64,000 nucleotides of DNA from Panagrolaimus kolymaensis (taxonomy: Eukaryota > Nematoda > Chromadorea > Rhabditida > Panagrolaimidae), in the NCBI GenBank assembly GCA_028622995.1, contig JAJQJQ010000008.1:1550001-1614000 (forward strand). The letters run 5' to 3'. Each line of letters opens with the position of its first letter. Position 1 is the stretch's first letter. A model generated the notes under the pieces. It was not told where the DNA came from, searched no databases, and saw only the letters and a program-made list of their open reading frames with translations. Below, piece by piece: positions 1 through 9,734 of the stretch. Position numbers and translations under genes: made by a program.

Positions 1-494
1 AAATGAAGGCAATGCACCAAACATTAATAAATTTTGTTCCATCGAGATGACAAGCATTTGGCGAGTTAAAAGGTAAATAAAAAAATGTAAAAATAATTCA
101 ACAAAACTTTTTTGTTGAAACATTAGAAAATTAATAGGTTCTTCCAAAAATGAAGGCAATGCACCAAACATTAATAAATTTTGTTCCATCGAGATGACAA
201 GCATCTGGCGAGTTAGAAGGTAAATAAAAAAATGTAAAAATAATTCAACAAAACTTTTTTGTTGAAACATTAGAAAATTCATAGGTATTTCCAAAAATGA
301 AGGCAATGCACCAAATATTAATAAATTTTGTTCCATCGAAATGACAAGCATCTGGCGAGTTAGAAGGTAAATAAAAAAATGTAAAAATAATTCAACAAAA
401 CTTTTTTGTTGAAACATTAGAAAATTCATAGGTATTTCCAAAAATGAAGGCAATGCACCAAACATTAATAAATTTTGTTCCATCGAAATGACAC
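1..494. repeat. 147-bp satellite, block 1 (about 3.4 copies)
   Basis: Four successive starts of the unit at 1, 148, 295 and 442 give an exact 147-bp period. Copies differ by isolated substitutions. The match stops near 494, where the unit changes into unrelated AT-rich DNA leading to the gene at 727. The left edge is cut by the window, so the array may extend further. All copies have the same orientation as the second block at 3,505-6,386. Confidence 0.95.
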
Positions 495-726
495 AACATT
501 TTTTGCAGAGAAAAGTTTTTTTTGCCGCTTCATTGTTTAGAGCACATTATAGATACGGGTTATTAATGTCTTTAATGATGACTACAACTACTCTTGCAAC
601 TAATCTACGCTAAAACGTTGTATGCTAAATTTTAATTAAAATAATTTTGAGAGTTTGAAAATCGCACAAATTAAATAAAAAAATTTACAAGTTTTTTTGT
701 TCTTCAATTTACGCAAAAACTTTCAA

Positions 727-2417
727 ATGACATTTCCCGCCGCGTTTTGCCATCGAAAGCATGATTATCGAAAAATGTTCTTGAAAAAAAATATGTTTCT
801 TTCATTTCTTTCTTTCATATTCATTCATTCGTTAATTTTCTTTCATCTCTCGTCGCTTTTATTAATTACGTGTTTATAGTTATTGTACCTTATTGGAATA
901 CTTTTTTTAGATTGCTGATTTCTGATGGTACGAAAACGCATGTTGCTCCTGGTCATCCTAGCGCTAAGTCAACCCGGAAGTTTATCACTAAACGCGCTCC
1001 TCGTCTATCTCGATTAAATGGAAGATCAAATATTTGTGAAACACTTAACCGGATGACTTACATTTGCAAGGAATCAACTGCTGATGATGATGATTATCAA
1101 GAACGGGCGAACTTTTGGATGGATATAATCGGCGTGGAAGAACCTAAATTTCCAAATGATCACCTCATCAAGTAAGTTAATTCATCCTTTATGTTTATTA
1201 TTTATATTTGTTTTTCAGGCGTTGTCGAAAAACAAAACAAAACGGCAAAAATCAAACGGAACGTGTTAAAGACTTTTCTATTTTTGATGATGAAACTAAA
1301 TTCCGGATGCGCGACGACTTCGAGTACTATGAAAAACGCTTCCTATCGTCCGATATTAAAGAAAACTATGTTAATGCCGTGGATGCTCTTCTTGATGAAA
1401 ATGTTAATGTCCCGGAAAAGTTATTCATCATCGCATTAATGTCCAAATATTTCCCGATCCTAGAAGAAAGAGATGAAATCTATAATCATTTGAAATTTGT
1501 TTGGTATGCTGGTGTCTGCCTCCTGACCCATTATCAGTTCATTTTTCATGAAATTATCCGGACATTTACTAACAAATATAAAATTCATTTTGTTCATCCT
1601 GATGGTATTGACTGGGTTGTCTCAAAGGAGCCGGAAGATCTTTGGTTTGGTTACAAAAACAATGAAGACTGGTTAAAAATCCGAAATGACGAACGTCTTG
1701 TATGGCCAATAATGTGGTCTCAAGCTTATCTTTATGTTTCATGGGATAACATTGAAAATTATATTGGAGCATGCTTGCAAGCCGAAATTTCGCTTGGTGT
1801 AAGTATTTGATCAATTTTAAAGTTTACATTTATTTTTACATAATTTTTTAGATTAACATTCATCGGAGTCTAGCTCTTGCTCGTCAACTTACTTCCGAAA
1901 GTGAAATCGATGAACTAGTAAGTATAACATTTTTAATTTGTTTTGATAATTTTTTCGATGATTTCAGCCTCCTAAAAGAGCTCCTGTTACCACCGGAACT
2001 GCATCTGTACCTGCTCCTGCTAATGTCAACTCAAATGAACTCGCTCAAGTAAGTTTTCCGATAAAGTTAAATTTTAAAAATTGGTTGTTTCAGCATGCTA
2101 CAGTTCCCGGAGTTTTCACGTTTGATTTAAAGAAGGCACCAAAAGGTCGACCAGATAAGAATTTGGCTGTAACTCGAAAATTTATCCAACTAGAAATCGA
2201 CAAACGTACACCGGAACTTCAAGAAGATATGATTGTTACTTACAACAATCAAAGTGATACCGATAAAGTTTTGGATGCCTTCATCACGGAAGAACAACGT
2301 ACTGCTTTTCATCGTGCTTATCGTGGTGCTCTTGGTGATAAAGAGGACACACCTGCTGAACGTTTGCGCTTCATTGCTGAAAAAGTGGTTTTTCGTAAAC
2401 CGGATAAACCATTATGA
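727..2417 (+). CDS. Six-exon gene of unknown family
   Basis: I do not recognise this protein. Exons read as 727-869, 911-1171, 1219-1798, 1852-1917, 1968-2048 and 2094-2417. The introns are 41-53 bp, start GT and end TTTAG or TTTCAG, and all phases agree, giving 484 codons plus stop. ATG at 727 is the first in frame; ATG at 775 would start directly on a long hydrophobic stretch resembling a signal anchor or signal peptide. The middle is charged (acidic run TADDDDYQER, then a basic KTKQNGK patch at the exon 2/3 join). The fourth and fifth exons encode a Pro/Ala/Thr-rich linker (PPKRAPVTTGTASVPAPAN). The last exon is a basic domain ending FRKPDKPL. A decayed paralogous exon follows at 2,517 and another possible relic lies at 13,400, so it is a multicopy local family. 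First exon less certain than the rest. Confidence 0.7.
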
Positions 2418-2486
2418 TTTCTTTTTTTGTGTGTTTTTCAAAACTGATTATTGAATTTTGTATTAACTTTTTGTTTTGTTTTTTGA

Positions 2487-2492
2487 AATAAA
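2487..2492 (+). promoter_or_regulatory. Possible polyadenylation signal AATAAA
   Basis: AATAAA lies 70 bp after the TGA of the gene at 727-2,417. In DNA this AT-rich the hexamer is expected by chance often, so only its position supports it. Confidence 0.35.
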
Positions 2493-2516
2493 TTTTGTTT
2501 TGAATATTAACATTAT

Positions 2517-2720
2517 TTTTCTGTTCATCCGGATAGAAGTGATTGGGCTTTTCCGGTATCTGAATGGTTAGGATACAAAGACGACGTTGACTATGAAAAA
2601 ATCCAAAAAGTTCACAGCCTTTCATGGCCAAAGACGTGGGCTAAAATTTATATTTTTGTATCTTGTGACAACATTGATGCGATATTGAAGCATGCTCACG
2701 AACGAAAATCACACTTGGTG
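2517..2720 (+). pseudogene. Decayed paralogue of the 727-2,417 gene (one exon fragment)
   Basis: Translation of 2,517-2,718 gives VHPDRSDWAFPVSEWLGY, then KTWAKIYIFVSCDNIDAI and HERKSHL. This aligns with the end of exon 3 of the upstream gene: VHPDGIDWVVSKEPEDLWFGY, MWSQAYLYVSWDNIENYI and QAEISLG. Both end on the same TTGGT|GTAAGT donor, although here the reading phase at that donor differs by one base. No start codon, upstream exon or continuing downstream exon was found, so this is a duplicated fragment left 100 bp after its parent. Confidence 0.7.
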
Positions 2721-2732
2721 TAAGTATTTCGC

Positions 2733-3167
2733 TTATGTATATAAATCCTGATCTTTAAGTTTCAAGCTTCCATGAACATCTTTATTTTCACGAACCTTGA
2801 TTTTCCGGAACTGTAAACAAATAAATAAACAGATAAGTATTCTAAAGCACTCACAAGGATGGGGACGAGCAAGAGCAGTATCATCACCAGAATTTGTCAA
2901 GTTTCCAAGAAAAATAGTTTCTTTAAAATGAGCGAAATGAATACCATCAGACACAGGATTTTCATTTGGATTTGAAAGCCACGTATTACTTCCGGTAGCG
3001 GATTCCATGATATGAATTGTAGAATCAGTAATTAAACATATAACAACCGGTTGAGCGCCATTAGATGTGCCATCTAAAAAAAGGTAACCATGAATAATGG
3101 AAAATAAAGAAAAAGAATTACCAAAAAGCTCGAGATATTTTCCTGAATTTGTATTTGCTAAAACCAT
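2733..3167 (-). CDS. Hypothetical minus-strand ORF
   Basis: An open frame runs from ATG at 3,167 to a stop at 2,733 (about 144 codons). The first 100 or so residues look like ordinary protein (GKYLELFGNSFSLFSIIHGY, then NENPVSDGIHFAHFKETIF and NLTNSGDDTALARPHP). A GTGAGT donor-like site near 2,857 and a TTTACAG acceptor near 2,813 could bound a small intron, but removing it shifts the frame, so I leave the ORF unspliced. No family recognised. It begins just beside the 3,183-3,480 inverted repeats, which also read into its frame upstream of the ATG. It could be a real small gene, a 3' fragment or noncoding. Confidence 0.35.
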   Translation of the reverse strand: MVLANTNSGKYLELFGNSFSLFSIIHGYLFLDGTSNGAQPVVICLITDSTIHIMESATGSNTWLSNPNENPVSDGIHFAHFKETIFLGNLTNSGDDTALARPHPCECFRILICLFICLQFRKIKVRENKDVHGSLKLKDQDLYT

Positions 3168-3182
3168 ACTTCGTTTTTTCGA

Positions 3183-3480
3183 ATATTCTCTGATCACAGT
3201 AATAAGTACTTGTATTAATTTGTATTAATTTTTATAAGAATATAATATCCTGTGGACAGAGAATAATTATAATAATATTCTCTGATCACAGTAATAAGTA
3301 CTTGTATTAATTTTTAAAAGGATATAATATCCTGTGGTCAGAGAATAATTATAATAATATTCTCTGATCACAAAAAAAAGTACTTGTATTAATTTGTATT
3401 AATTTTTATAAGAATATAAATTCCTGTAGTCAGAGAATAAGTATGGTAATATTCTCTGATCACAGTAATAAGTACTTGTA
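3183..3480. repeat. Tandem array of short hairpins (82/92-bp unit)
   Basis: Units start ATTCTCTGATCACAG at 3,185, 3,277, 3,359 and 3,451, spaced 92, 82 and 92 bp; the 10-bp difference is one extra copy of a TTAATTTGTA-like block. Each unit ends CTGTGGTCAGAGAAT or a close variant, the reverse complement of its own start, so each unit is a hairpin with a 15-bp stem. The last unit is cut off before its closing arm. Confidence 0.85.
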
Positions 3481-3504
3481 TTATTTTTTAAAAGTAAAAT
3501 CTAA

Positions 3505-6386
3505 TAAAAATAATTCAACAAAACTTTTTTGTTGAAACATTAGAAAATTCATAGGTTCTTCCAAAAATGAAGGCAATGCACCAAACATTAATAAATTTTG
3601 TTCCATCGAAATGACAAGCATCTGGCGAGTTAGAAGGTAAATAAAAAAATGTAAAAATAATTCAACAAAACTTTTTTGTTGAAACATTAGAAAATTCATA
3701 GGTTCTTCCAAAAATGAAGGCAATGCACCAAACATTAATAAATTTTGTTCCATCGAGATGACAAGCATCTGGCGAGTTAGAAGGTAAATAAAAAAATGTA
3801 AAAATAATTCAACAAAACTTTTTTGTTGAAACATTAGAAAATTCATAGGTTCTTCCAAAAAAGAAGGCAATGAACCAAACTTTAATAATTTTTGTTCCAT
3901 CGAAATGACAAGCCACGGTCTCTCCTGTGACTGAAAAATGTCCTGTAGGCGCGGTCCTATGATTTTATGGTCCAGAATAGCGTGAAAATCATGAAAAATG
4001 AGATAAAACATGTCTAAGGAGTCATTTTCAGGATGTGCACCTCAAAAAACGAAAAACCCAAAAAAGGCCTTTCTTTGCTTATTTAGCCACTGAACTCGGA
4101 ATTCTGCATAACAACTATAAGCTAGCAAGGTTTCATTTCATAGCCCCATTTATATGGAATGTTTTTGGAAAGACAAAATAATTTTAAAGCGCTTAATTCG
4201 AAAAATCCAACGTACGATGTTTTCATTACCGCAGGGCCTATTTTGCATAAATAATCAGATACTCTTGACTTTTTATTTATTTTAGCTTGACTACTTATCA
4301 TTTTCAAGGTTTCATCATAATCTAGAATACTTGGGGAGAATACCCTATGAAATTCAGAAAAATTACATTGATTGAGTCAAAAAATCCAACGTGGGGAAGT
4401 TTGACTAGTTTTTGGCTACTTAAGACATTTAGTCCATATACATGGCTAGAACTCGCAAATTTGCTTGACTTTTAAAAATCTGATCCAACGCTTTTTTCCC
4501 ACCAGTTATTAGGGACAAGAATCTGTAGAAAGTAGAATTTTACAAGGGCTTAGAAAAAACTAGTAGCATATTATCGACTTAAGAGCAAAAAAAGGTAAAA
4601 TCAGTAATTCCTTAAAAACTAATTATTTTTAGTAAGTAATTAAAAATCGGTGCCAACTATTTTGTTCTACTCATGATTGCGCATTTTTTGGTATATAAAT
4701 GAGATTTTTTTACCGATTGGGGAAAAACTAGTAGCATATTTACGGTTTTATGCATAATCAACCTTGTGATGATACAAAAATGCACCAAATCGATTAAATT
4801 AATGGCCAAAACTAATTTAAAAATGTTTAAAACCATCAAAAATAAGTATATGATCAAAAGCATAGTCAAAAGTACCTTTAAAAAAAAGTATTTTTGATAT
4901 TGGTGCATATTTGGTGTATTTGGTGTATTTGGTGTTATTTCAATGTCCAAAAACCTGTGGATATCCTATATTTTTTGTTGCAAAATAATAACATATTTAT
5001 TAATTTAGCATTAACAAAGCATATTTTCATCATTTTACAATGAAAAATAGCAAAATTTAAATATTATTTTTTAATATTTTTGATAGTTTAGCAACATATA
5101 ACTATTTTTCTAACTTATCAGACCTCTTAAAACCATACATTTTCTGAATCCTCTCGTCGAGACGAAACGAATGGTACCAAAATCATAAAATATTTACTAG
5201 TTTTTTAAATATGACATTTTGTCTCGCCACGAAAAAATATAATTTTCGTGGTAAGATCATGACGCACATTTGCATGGTTAATAAGTGGTCCATTTCCTAT
5301 CGTTTGGTGTAAAAAAACTCCGGTGTAGTCCATTGAAACTGAAAAGTACGCCCTTACAGGACACCCGGAGAGACCGTGAAGCATCTGGCGAGTTAGAAGG
5401 TAAATAAAAAAATGTAAAAATAATTCAACAAAACTTTTTTGTTGAAACATTAGAAAATTCATAGGTTCTTCCAAAAATGAAGGCAATGCACCAAACTTTA
5501 ATAATTTTCGTTCCATCGAAATGACAAGCATCTGGCGAGTTAGAAGGTAAATAAAAAAATGTAAAAATAATTCAACTAAACTTTTTTGTTGAAACATTAG
5601 AAAATTCATAGGTTCTTCCAAAAAAGAAGGCAATGCACCAAACTTTAATAATTTTTGTTCCATCGAAATGACAAGCATCTGGCGAGTTAGAAGGTAAATA
5701 AAAAAATGTAAAAATAATTCAACTAAACTTTTTTGTTGAAACATTAGAAAATTCATAGGTTCTTCCAAAAAAGAAGGCAATGCACCAAACTTTAATAATT
5801 TTTGTTCCATCGAAATGACAAGCATCTGGCGAGTTAGAAGGTAAATAAAAAAATGTAAAAATAATTCATCAAAACTTTTTTGTTGAAACATTAGAAAATT
5901 CATAGGTTCTTCCAAAAAAGAAGGCAATGCACCAAACTTTAATAATTTTTGTTCCATCGAAATGACAAGCATCTGGCGAGTTAGAAGGTAAATAAAAAAA
6001 TGTAAAAATAATTCATCAAAACTTTTTTGTTGAAACATTAGAAAATTCATAGGTTCTTCCAAAAAAGAAGGCAATGCACCAAACTTTAATAATTTTTGTT
6101 CCATCGAAATGACAAGCATCTGGCGAGTTAGAAGGTAAATAAAAAAATGTAAAAATAATTCAACTAAACTTTTTTGTTGAAACATTAGAAAATTCATAGG
6201 TTCTTCCAAAAAAGAAGGCAATGCACCAAACTTTAATAATTTTTGTTCCATCGAAATGACAAGCATCTGGCGAGTTAGAAGGTAAATAAAAAAATGTAAA
6301 AATAATTCAACAAAACTTTTTTGTTGAAACATTAGAAAATTCATAGGTTCTTCCAAAAAAGAAGGCAATGCACCAAACATTAATAT
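3505..6386. repeat. 147-bp satellite, block 2, split by a transposon
   Basis: Same unit and orientation as block 1. It comprises 3,505-3,913 and 5,379-6,386, about 9.6 copies once the transposon at 3,914-5,378 is removed. The unit is a multiple of three and has no stop in one minus-strand frame, so a 49-residue peptide repeat (starting MLVISMEQ, ending IYLLTRQ) stays open through seven consecutive copies to the right of the transposon. The array ends abruptly against a gene fragment at about 6,386. Confidence 0.95.
3914..5378. mobile_element. 1,465-bp non-autonomous DNA transposon, copy 1
   Basis: Ends are CACGGTCTCTCC and its exact reverse complement. The target duplication is AAGC (3,910-3,913 and 5,379-5,382). 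The empty site, GACAAGCATCTGG, is visible in neighbouring satellite copies, so the insertion is defined to the base. Subterminal blocks containing TCCTGTA plus GGCG lie just inside both ends. No transposase was found: the internal 97- and 61-codon ORFs are short and one contains a TTTGGTGTA microsatellite. A 4-bp duplication with a CAC terminus fits Chapaev-like (CMC) elements, but that assignment is inference. Confidence 0.9.
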
Positions 6387-6392
6387 CACTGA

Positions 6393-6836
6393 GAAATCAA
6401 ATCCATTGAATTTAATTACGTTAGTATCCATGATGACGACAATGGAGAAATTATAACTTCGTGTGATAAAATTATGGCAAAACTTCCAAACATTGAAAAT
6501 ATAGTTTATGGGAATAACGATGAAATATTTTCAACAGAAACTTTTAAAAACATGAATTCATTAAAGTTTAATTCTAAATTCGAATTGCTTTGGATGGAAT
6601 TTTACTTTTTTTCATCCATATTAGATTTCACACCATTTTGTAATTTTATTCAAAAAAATGTTGGAAAAAAATCTTGGGTTTACCTTAATTTTGTTATGTA
6701 TAACTCAGATGATTATTTTCATACTATCAAATCTATGATTAACAGTCAACTTCTTCCATGGATAAATGAAAATAAAATTTCGGTGAGAATCCATTCATCA
6801 AACGAATACTATTCTATTTATAACTATCATCTTTGA
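6393..6836 (+). pseudogene. 3' fragment of an unknown gene fused to the satellite
   Basis: An open frame starts right after a TGA at 6,390-6,392, within a few bases of the satellite edge, and runs to the stop at 6,834-6,836. The first ATG in frame is at 6,474, but sequence before it already looks coding (KSIEFNYVSIHDDNGEII). The product is rich in aromatic and hydrophobic residues (ELLWMEFYFFSSILDFTPF, then SWVYLNFVMYNSDDYF). The style resembles divergent nematode F-box-associated proteins, but I cannot confirm it. It looks like a gene whose 5' part was replaced by satellite DNA. Confidence 0.45.
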
Positions 6837-7404
6837 TAATTTAAAAATTTCAAAAAATTCTATATTTGTTTTTCTTAGTTTCATTTTAAACTGACGATTT
6901 TACTCTCTTATTTTTTTTATTTATGGCCCATTTCAAGAAAATATAAAAATAAATAAAATAAACGTTAATTTTTGTTTTTGCTAGATTACCATCGATGATG
7001 GAACTCAAAAAAATTAGAAATATTTAATTTGGCTTGAACATCGGTTCAAAAAAGTCATTACAAACGATGGCCGTAAAATTAATTTTTTAATTTTTAATAA
7101 AATCCCAAAAGACTAAATCTAAAGATCATAAAACTATCTCGGCATTAAATTAAATAATAAATAGTTTAAGAAGAAAATTCGGTTTTATAAAAAATAACTT
7201 TCTATCTTTCTATTTCTTTGAGTTTCGACCAATGAGAAAACGCCAAATGTTGCTAAATTAATTTCATTAACACATTTTTTTTAAAGATAGAATGGATCAA
7301 AAAAATTAAAATGCCTCTAATTTATTAAATAAATTAATTTACAAATTATAAAAATATAAATTTAGTTTTACCATTGCTTTTTTTACATCCCTTTTTTTGT
7401 TGCT
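6837..7404. other. AT-rich spacer with one copy of a 115-bp dispersed repeat
   Basis: No coding potential seen. 6,981-7,095 is the first copy of a repeat whose other two copies lie at about 8,579-8,690 and 8,711-8,825. Each carries TCGATGAT followed by AAACTC or GAACTC, CAAAAAAATTAGAAATAT, and GGTTCAAAAAAG. The rest is low-complexity A/T. Confidence 0.7.
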
Positions 7405-8536
7405 TTAAGCTCCAACAGGTTTTTTGCAAACATACGCTTTTTGAAGAAGGTTGCAAGGATAATTATTATACATTGTGGCTGTGTTAGCTTCACATGTATT
7501 AAGCATCAATTGAGCACAATTTTCTTTTCCTTTAGCATTTGGTTCTCCTGGTGACCAATTAACATAATTATATTCACTTTTATCAGTCCATTGCCAAGTT
7601 TTATTATTATCAATCGTATAGAGACCAACCCAACATTGTTGGGACCTACATAGAGCTGTGGTGTTAATTGATGGGATAGCCTTATTAACGAGGTCTAAAA
7701 AATGTTAAAAATGATTTATACAAAAAATTTATAAAGAGATAAAAAAGTATCAATAACAAGTTGAGTCTCTTCCGCACTATGAATTGAAACTAAATGAGCT
7801 CCTTCTTTTTGACAAGCCAATTCCGAATCATTCCAATTTCCAATACCTTTATATACCCGATAACAAGATGAAGTGGTATTAAACATTTCCCAACCTTCAG
7901 GGCATTGAATTTCTGGACATCCAACAGATGTACGCCAATTTCCAAGACTAGTCACTAAAAATTACTATAGTTATTTTGAAATTTAGCGAAAAAAAAACCA
8001 ATCAGTAAACAATTTAAATTTAAATTTAACCTTTTTGAAAAAAATAAAAGCTTACGATTAAGTTCATTTTGACACATTCTCGCAAAGGCTTCAAATGCAT
8101 CGCATTTATATGTTGGAGCATCACAAACATCTTTGATGCAATTATCAAAATAATTTGTTATTAAATCGCTTCCAAGTTTATTGCATTGAGCAAAGGCTCC
8201 GATGCTTGAAATGGAATCATTTATTGCTTTGCAAGCTGTGATTCCGGCATCCTAAAACGAAATATTAAATTAAATAATGAAATTTAAAAAAAATTTACAT
8301 ACGCAATAATTATCCGCCGAATCTACACCCTTATCACACGTTTTATTTGTAACCCCAGGGGGATAAAAATAATCTGTGATTATCCAACTATTCGCCCAAT
8401 CATTCATAGAATTTCCATAATTACATGGTTGAGTTTGTTTGGGAGCGAGGGTGACATCTTTTTTAATTAAATCATTCACACAATTTCCACACAATTTGTC
8501 GTTTTCGTTGTTGGATTTGGCTTTGGTGTAGTTGAA
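7405..8536 (-). CDS. vWF type D/C8 plus C-type lectin protein, 5' end missing
   Basis: Exons in order of transcription are 8,536-8,303, 8,251-8,056, 7,954 to about 7,730, and a last exon ending in a stop at 7,405. The first encodes the end of a von Willebrand D domain ([11 protein letters not shown], then MNDWANSWI). The second is a C8-like cysteine domain ([37 protein letters not shown]). The third and fourth form a C-type lectin domain: [39 protein letters not shown] and an EPN motif typical of mannose-type Ca binding; the usual WND triplet before the last cysteines is replaced by YNN. The product is probably secreted. The join of exons 3 and 4 is unclear: the obvious donor and the acceptor at 7,695 disagree in phase, so an alternative acceptor about 12 bp further in, or decay, is needed. 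No start or N-terminal D-domain exon was found; dispersed repeats replace it. Confidence 0.8.
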
Positions 8537-8578
8537 CTAGAAATTGGTTTTACTGTTGTTGTGGTTGTTGATTTTGGA

Positions 8579-8825
8579 ATTAAGATCGATGATGGAACTC
8601 AAAAAAATTAGAAATATATTAATAGGCTTGAACATCGGTTCAAAAAAGTTCCTACAAACTTTGGCCATAAAATTTGTTTTTTCTAATTTTCTTTTTAGAA
8701 ATAAACTCTTTTTGCTAGATAACCATCGATGATTAAACTCAAAAAAATTAGAAATATATTAATAGGCTTGAACATAGGTTCAAAAAAGTCCCTACAAACG
8801 TTTGCCATAAAATTTGTTTTTTTAA
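8579..8825. repeat. Two tandem copies of the 115-bp dispersed repeat
   Basis: Copies at about 8,579-8,690 and 8,711-8,825 share TCGATGAT, CAAAAAAATTAGAAATAT, TAATAGGCTTGAACAT and a trailing CATAAAATTTGTTTTTT. The third copy is at 6,981-7,095, on the other side of the lectin gene. All are in the same orientation. Confidence 0.85.
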
Positions 8826-9551
8826 TTTTGAAGGATTTAAAATTATAAGCGAAGGCACTCACCTTTTGCTTAATGGAAATGATTAAAAATATATTTATAT
8901 TGTTTTTTCTATTTATACTCTTTTTTATGTTTAATAAAAATGAAAAAATGATATAAAAGAAAATTAAAAATATTCTAGAAAAAAGACAAAAAATTCGCTG
9001 GCAAAAAATAAAAAAAAAATTTTTTTGAACATTGGTTGTCTTGCAACATGTGCAACGCTTTCACCATTTTTTGTGCGAAAAAAAGGACTAATAAAAAAAT
9101 AAACAAACAGCAAAAAAACACATTTATTTTTTTATATGAATCAATTTTTCGCGCCGCGCATTTTTTGATATGTTATTTTTGAATCATTGAATTTTTAGCG
9201 CGAAAAAAACGCGACCAAAGGACGGAAAAACTGTTCAATCTAAAATCGAAATAGATATTTTTCTAATCGATCGAAAACAAAAAAGTTTTCTGTTAACACT
9301 TTTTGAATATTTTATTACGCGTTTTTTATTCATTTTTATGAATTTTTTTGAATCAGTTAATTAATAAATATGATTTAAAATACATTTAAAGGAAGTTCTG
9401 GTGTTTATATTTCGAGCTAAAAAATAACCTAAAATTCTGTCTTTTTTCTCGGCATAAAGAATCAGAGATTCAATCAACGATATAAATAGTGAAATGATTT
9501 TAACAATGCGACAAGTTATAAAAGAATGCAATTCCTATATTTGGCTACGAA
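8826..9551. other. AT-rich spacer, no gene
   Basis: Apart from a GTGAGT donor-like site (minus strand, near 8,860) that could mark a lost upstream exon of the lectin gene, I see only A/T-rich sequence with a few GCGC-containing patches near 9,150-9,220. Confidence 0.6.
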
Positions 9552-9734
9552 TTATTTTATTTCAATACTTGTGAATTGTGAAATAATAAAACCATAAAAT
9601 AGAATAAAAAGACAAAAATTCATAAAACTTATTTGCCTTTTTTGCGATGAAAATAAGAAAATTTTGCATACACACTTTTCTAAAATTAAAAAGTCTTGAA
9701 CAAATATTTTTCTGCTATCGAAAGAATCGCAGAA
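9552..9734 (-). other. Minus-strand open frame abutting transposon copy 2
   Basis: From the transposon edge at 9,734 the minus strand stays open to a stop at 9,552. It starts FCDSFDSRKIFVQDF and becomes hydrophobic and low-complexity. It may be the interrupted remainder of the exon on the other side of the transposon (11,200-11,258), but without a target duplication that join cannot be shown. Confidence 0.3.

Noticed and set aside
1569..1814. Antisense ORF over exon 3 of the first gene
   Set aside because: Shadow of the real plus-strand exon.
3183..3480. CRISPR-like repeat array
   Set aside because: Spacing is fixed because whole units repeat; there are no unique spacers, and the host is a eukaryote.
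4657..4950. 97-codon ORF inside both transposon copies
   Set aside because: Present in both copies because these are near-identical; it includes a TTTGGTGTA microsatellite and has no family resemblance to a transposase.
5205..6431. 408-codon minus-strand open frame
   Set aside because: It is the satellite read in its one stop-free frame plus a piece of transposon; no start, splice or homology support, so listed only as repeat.
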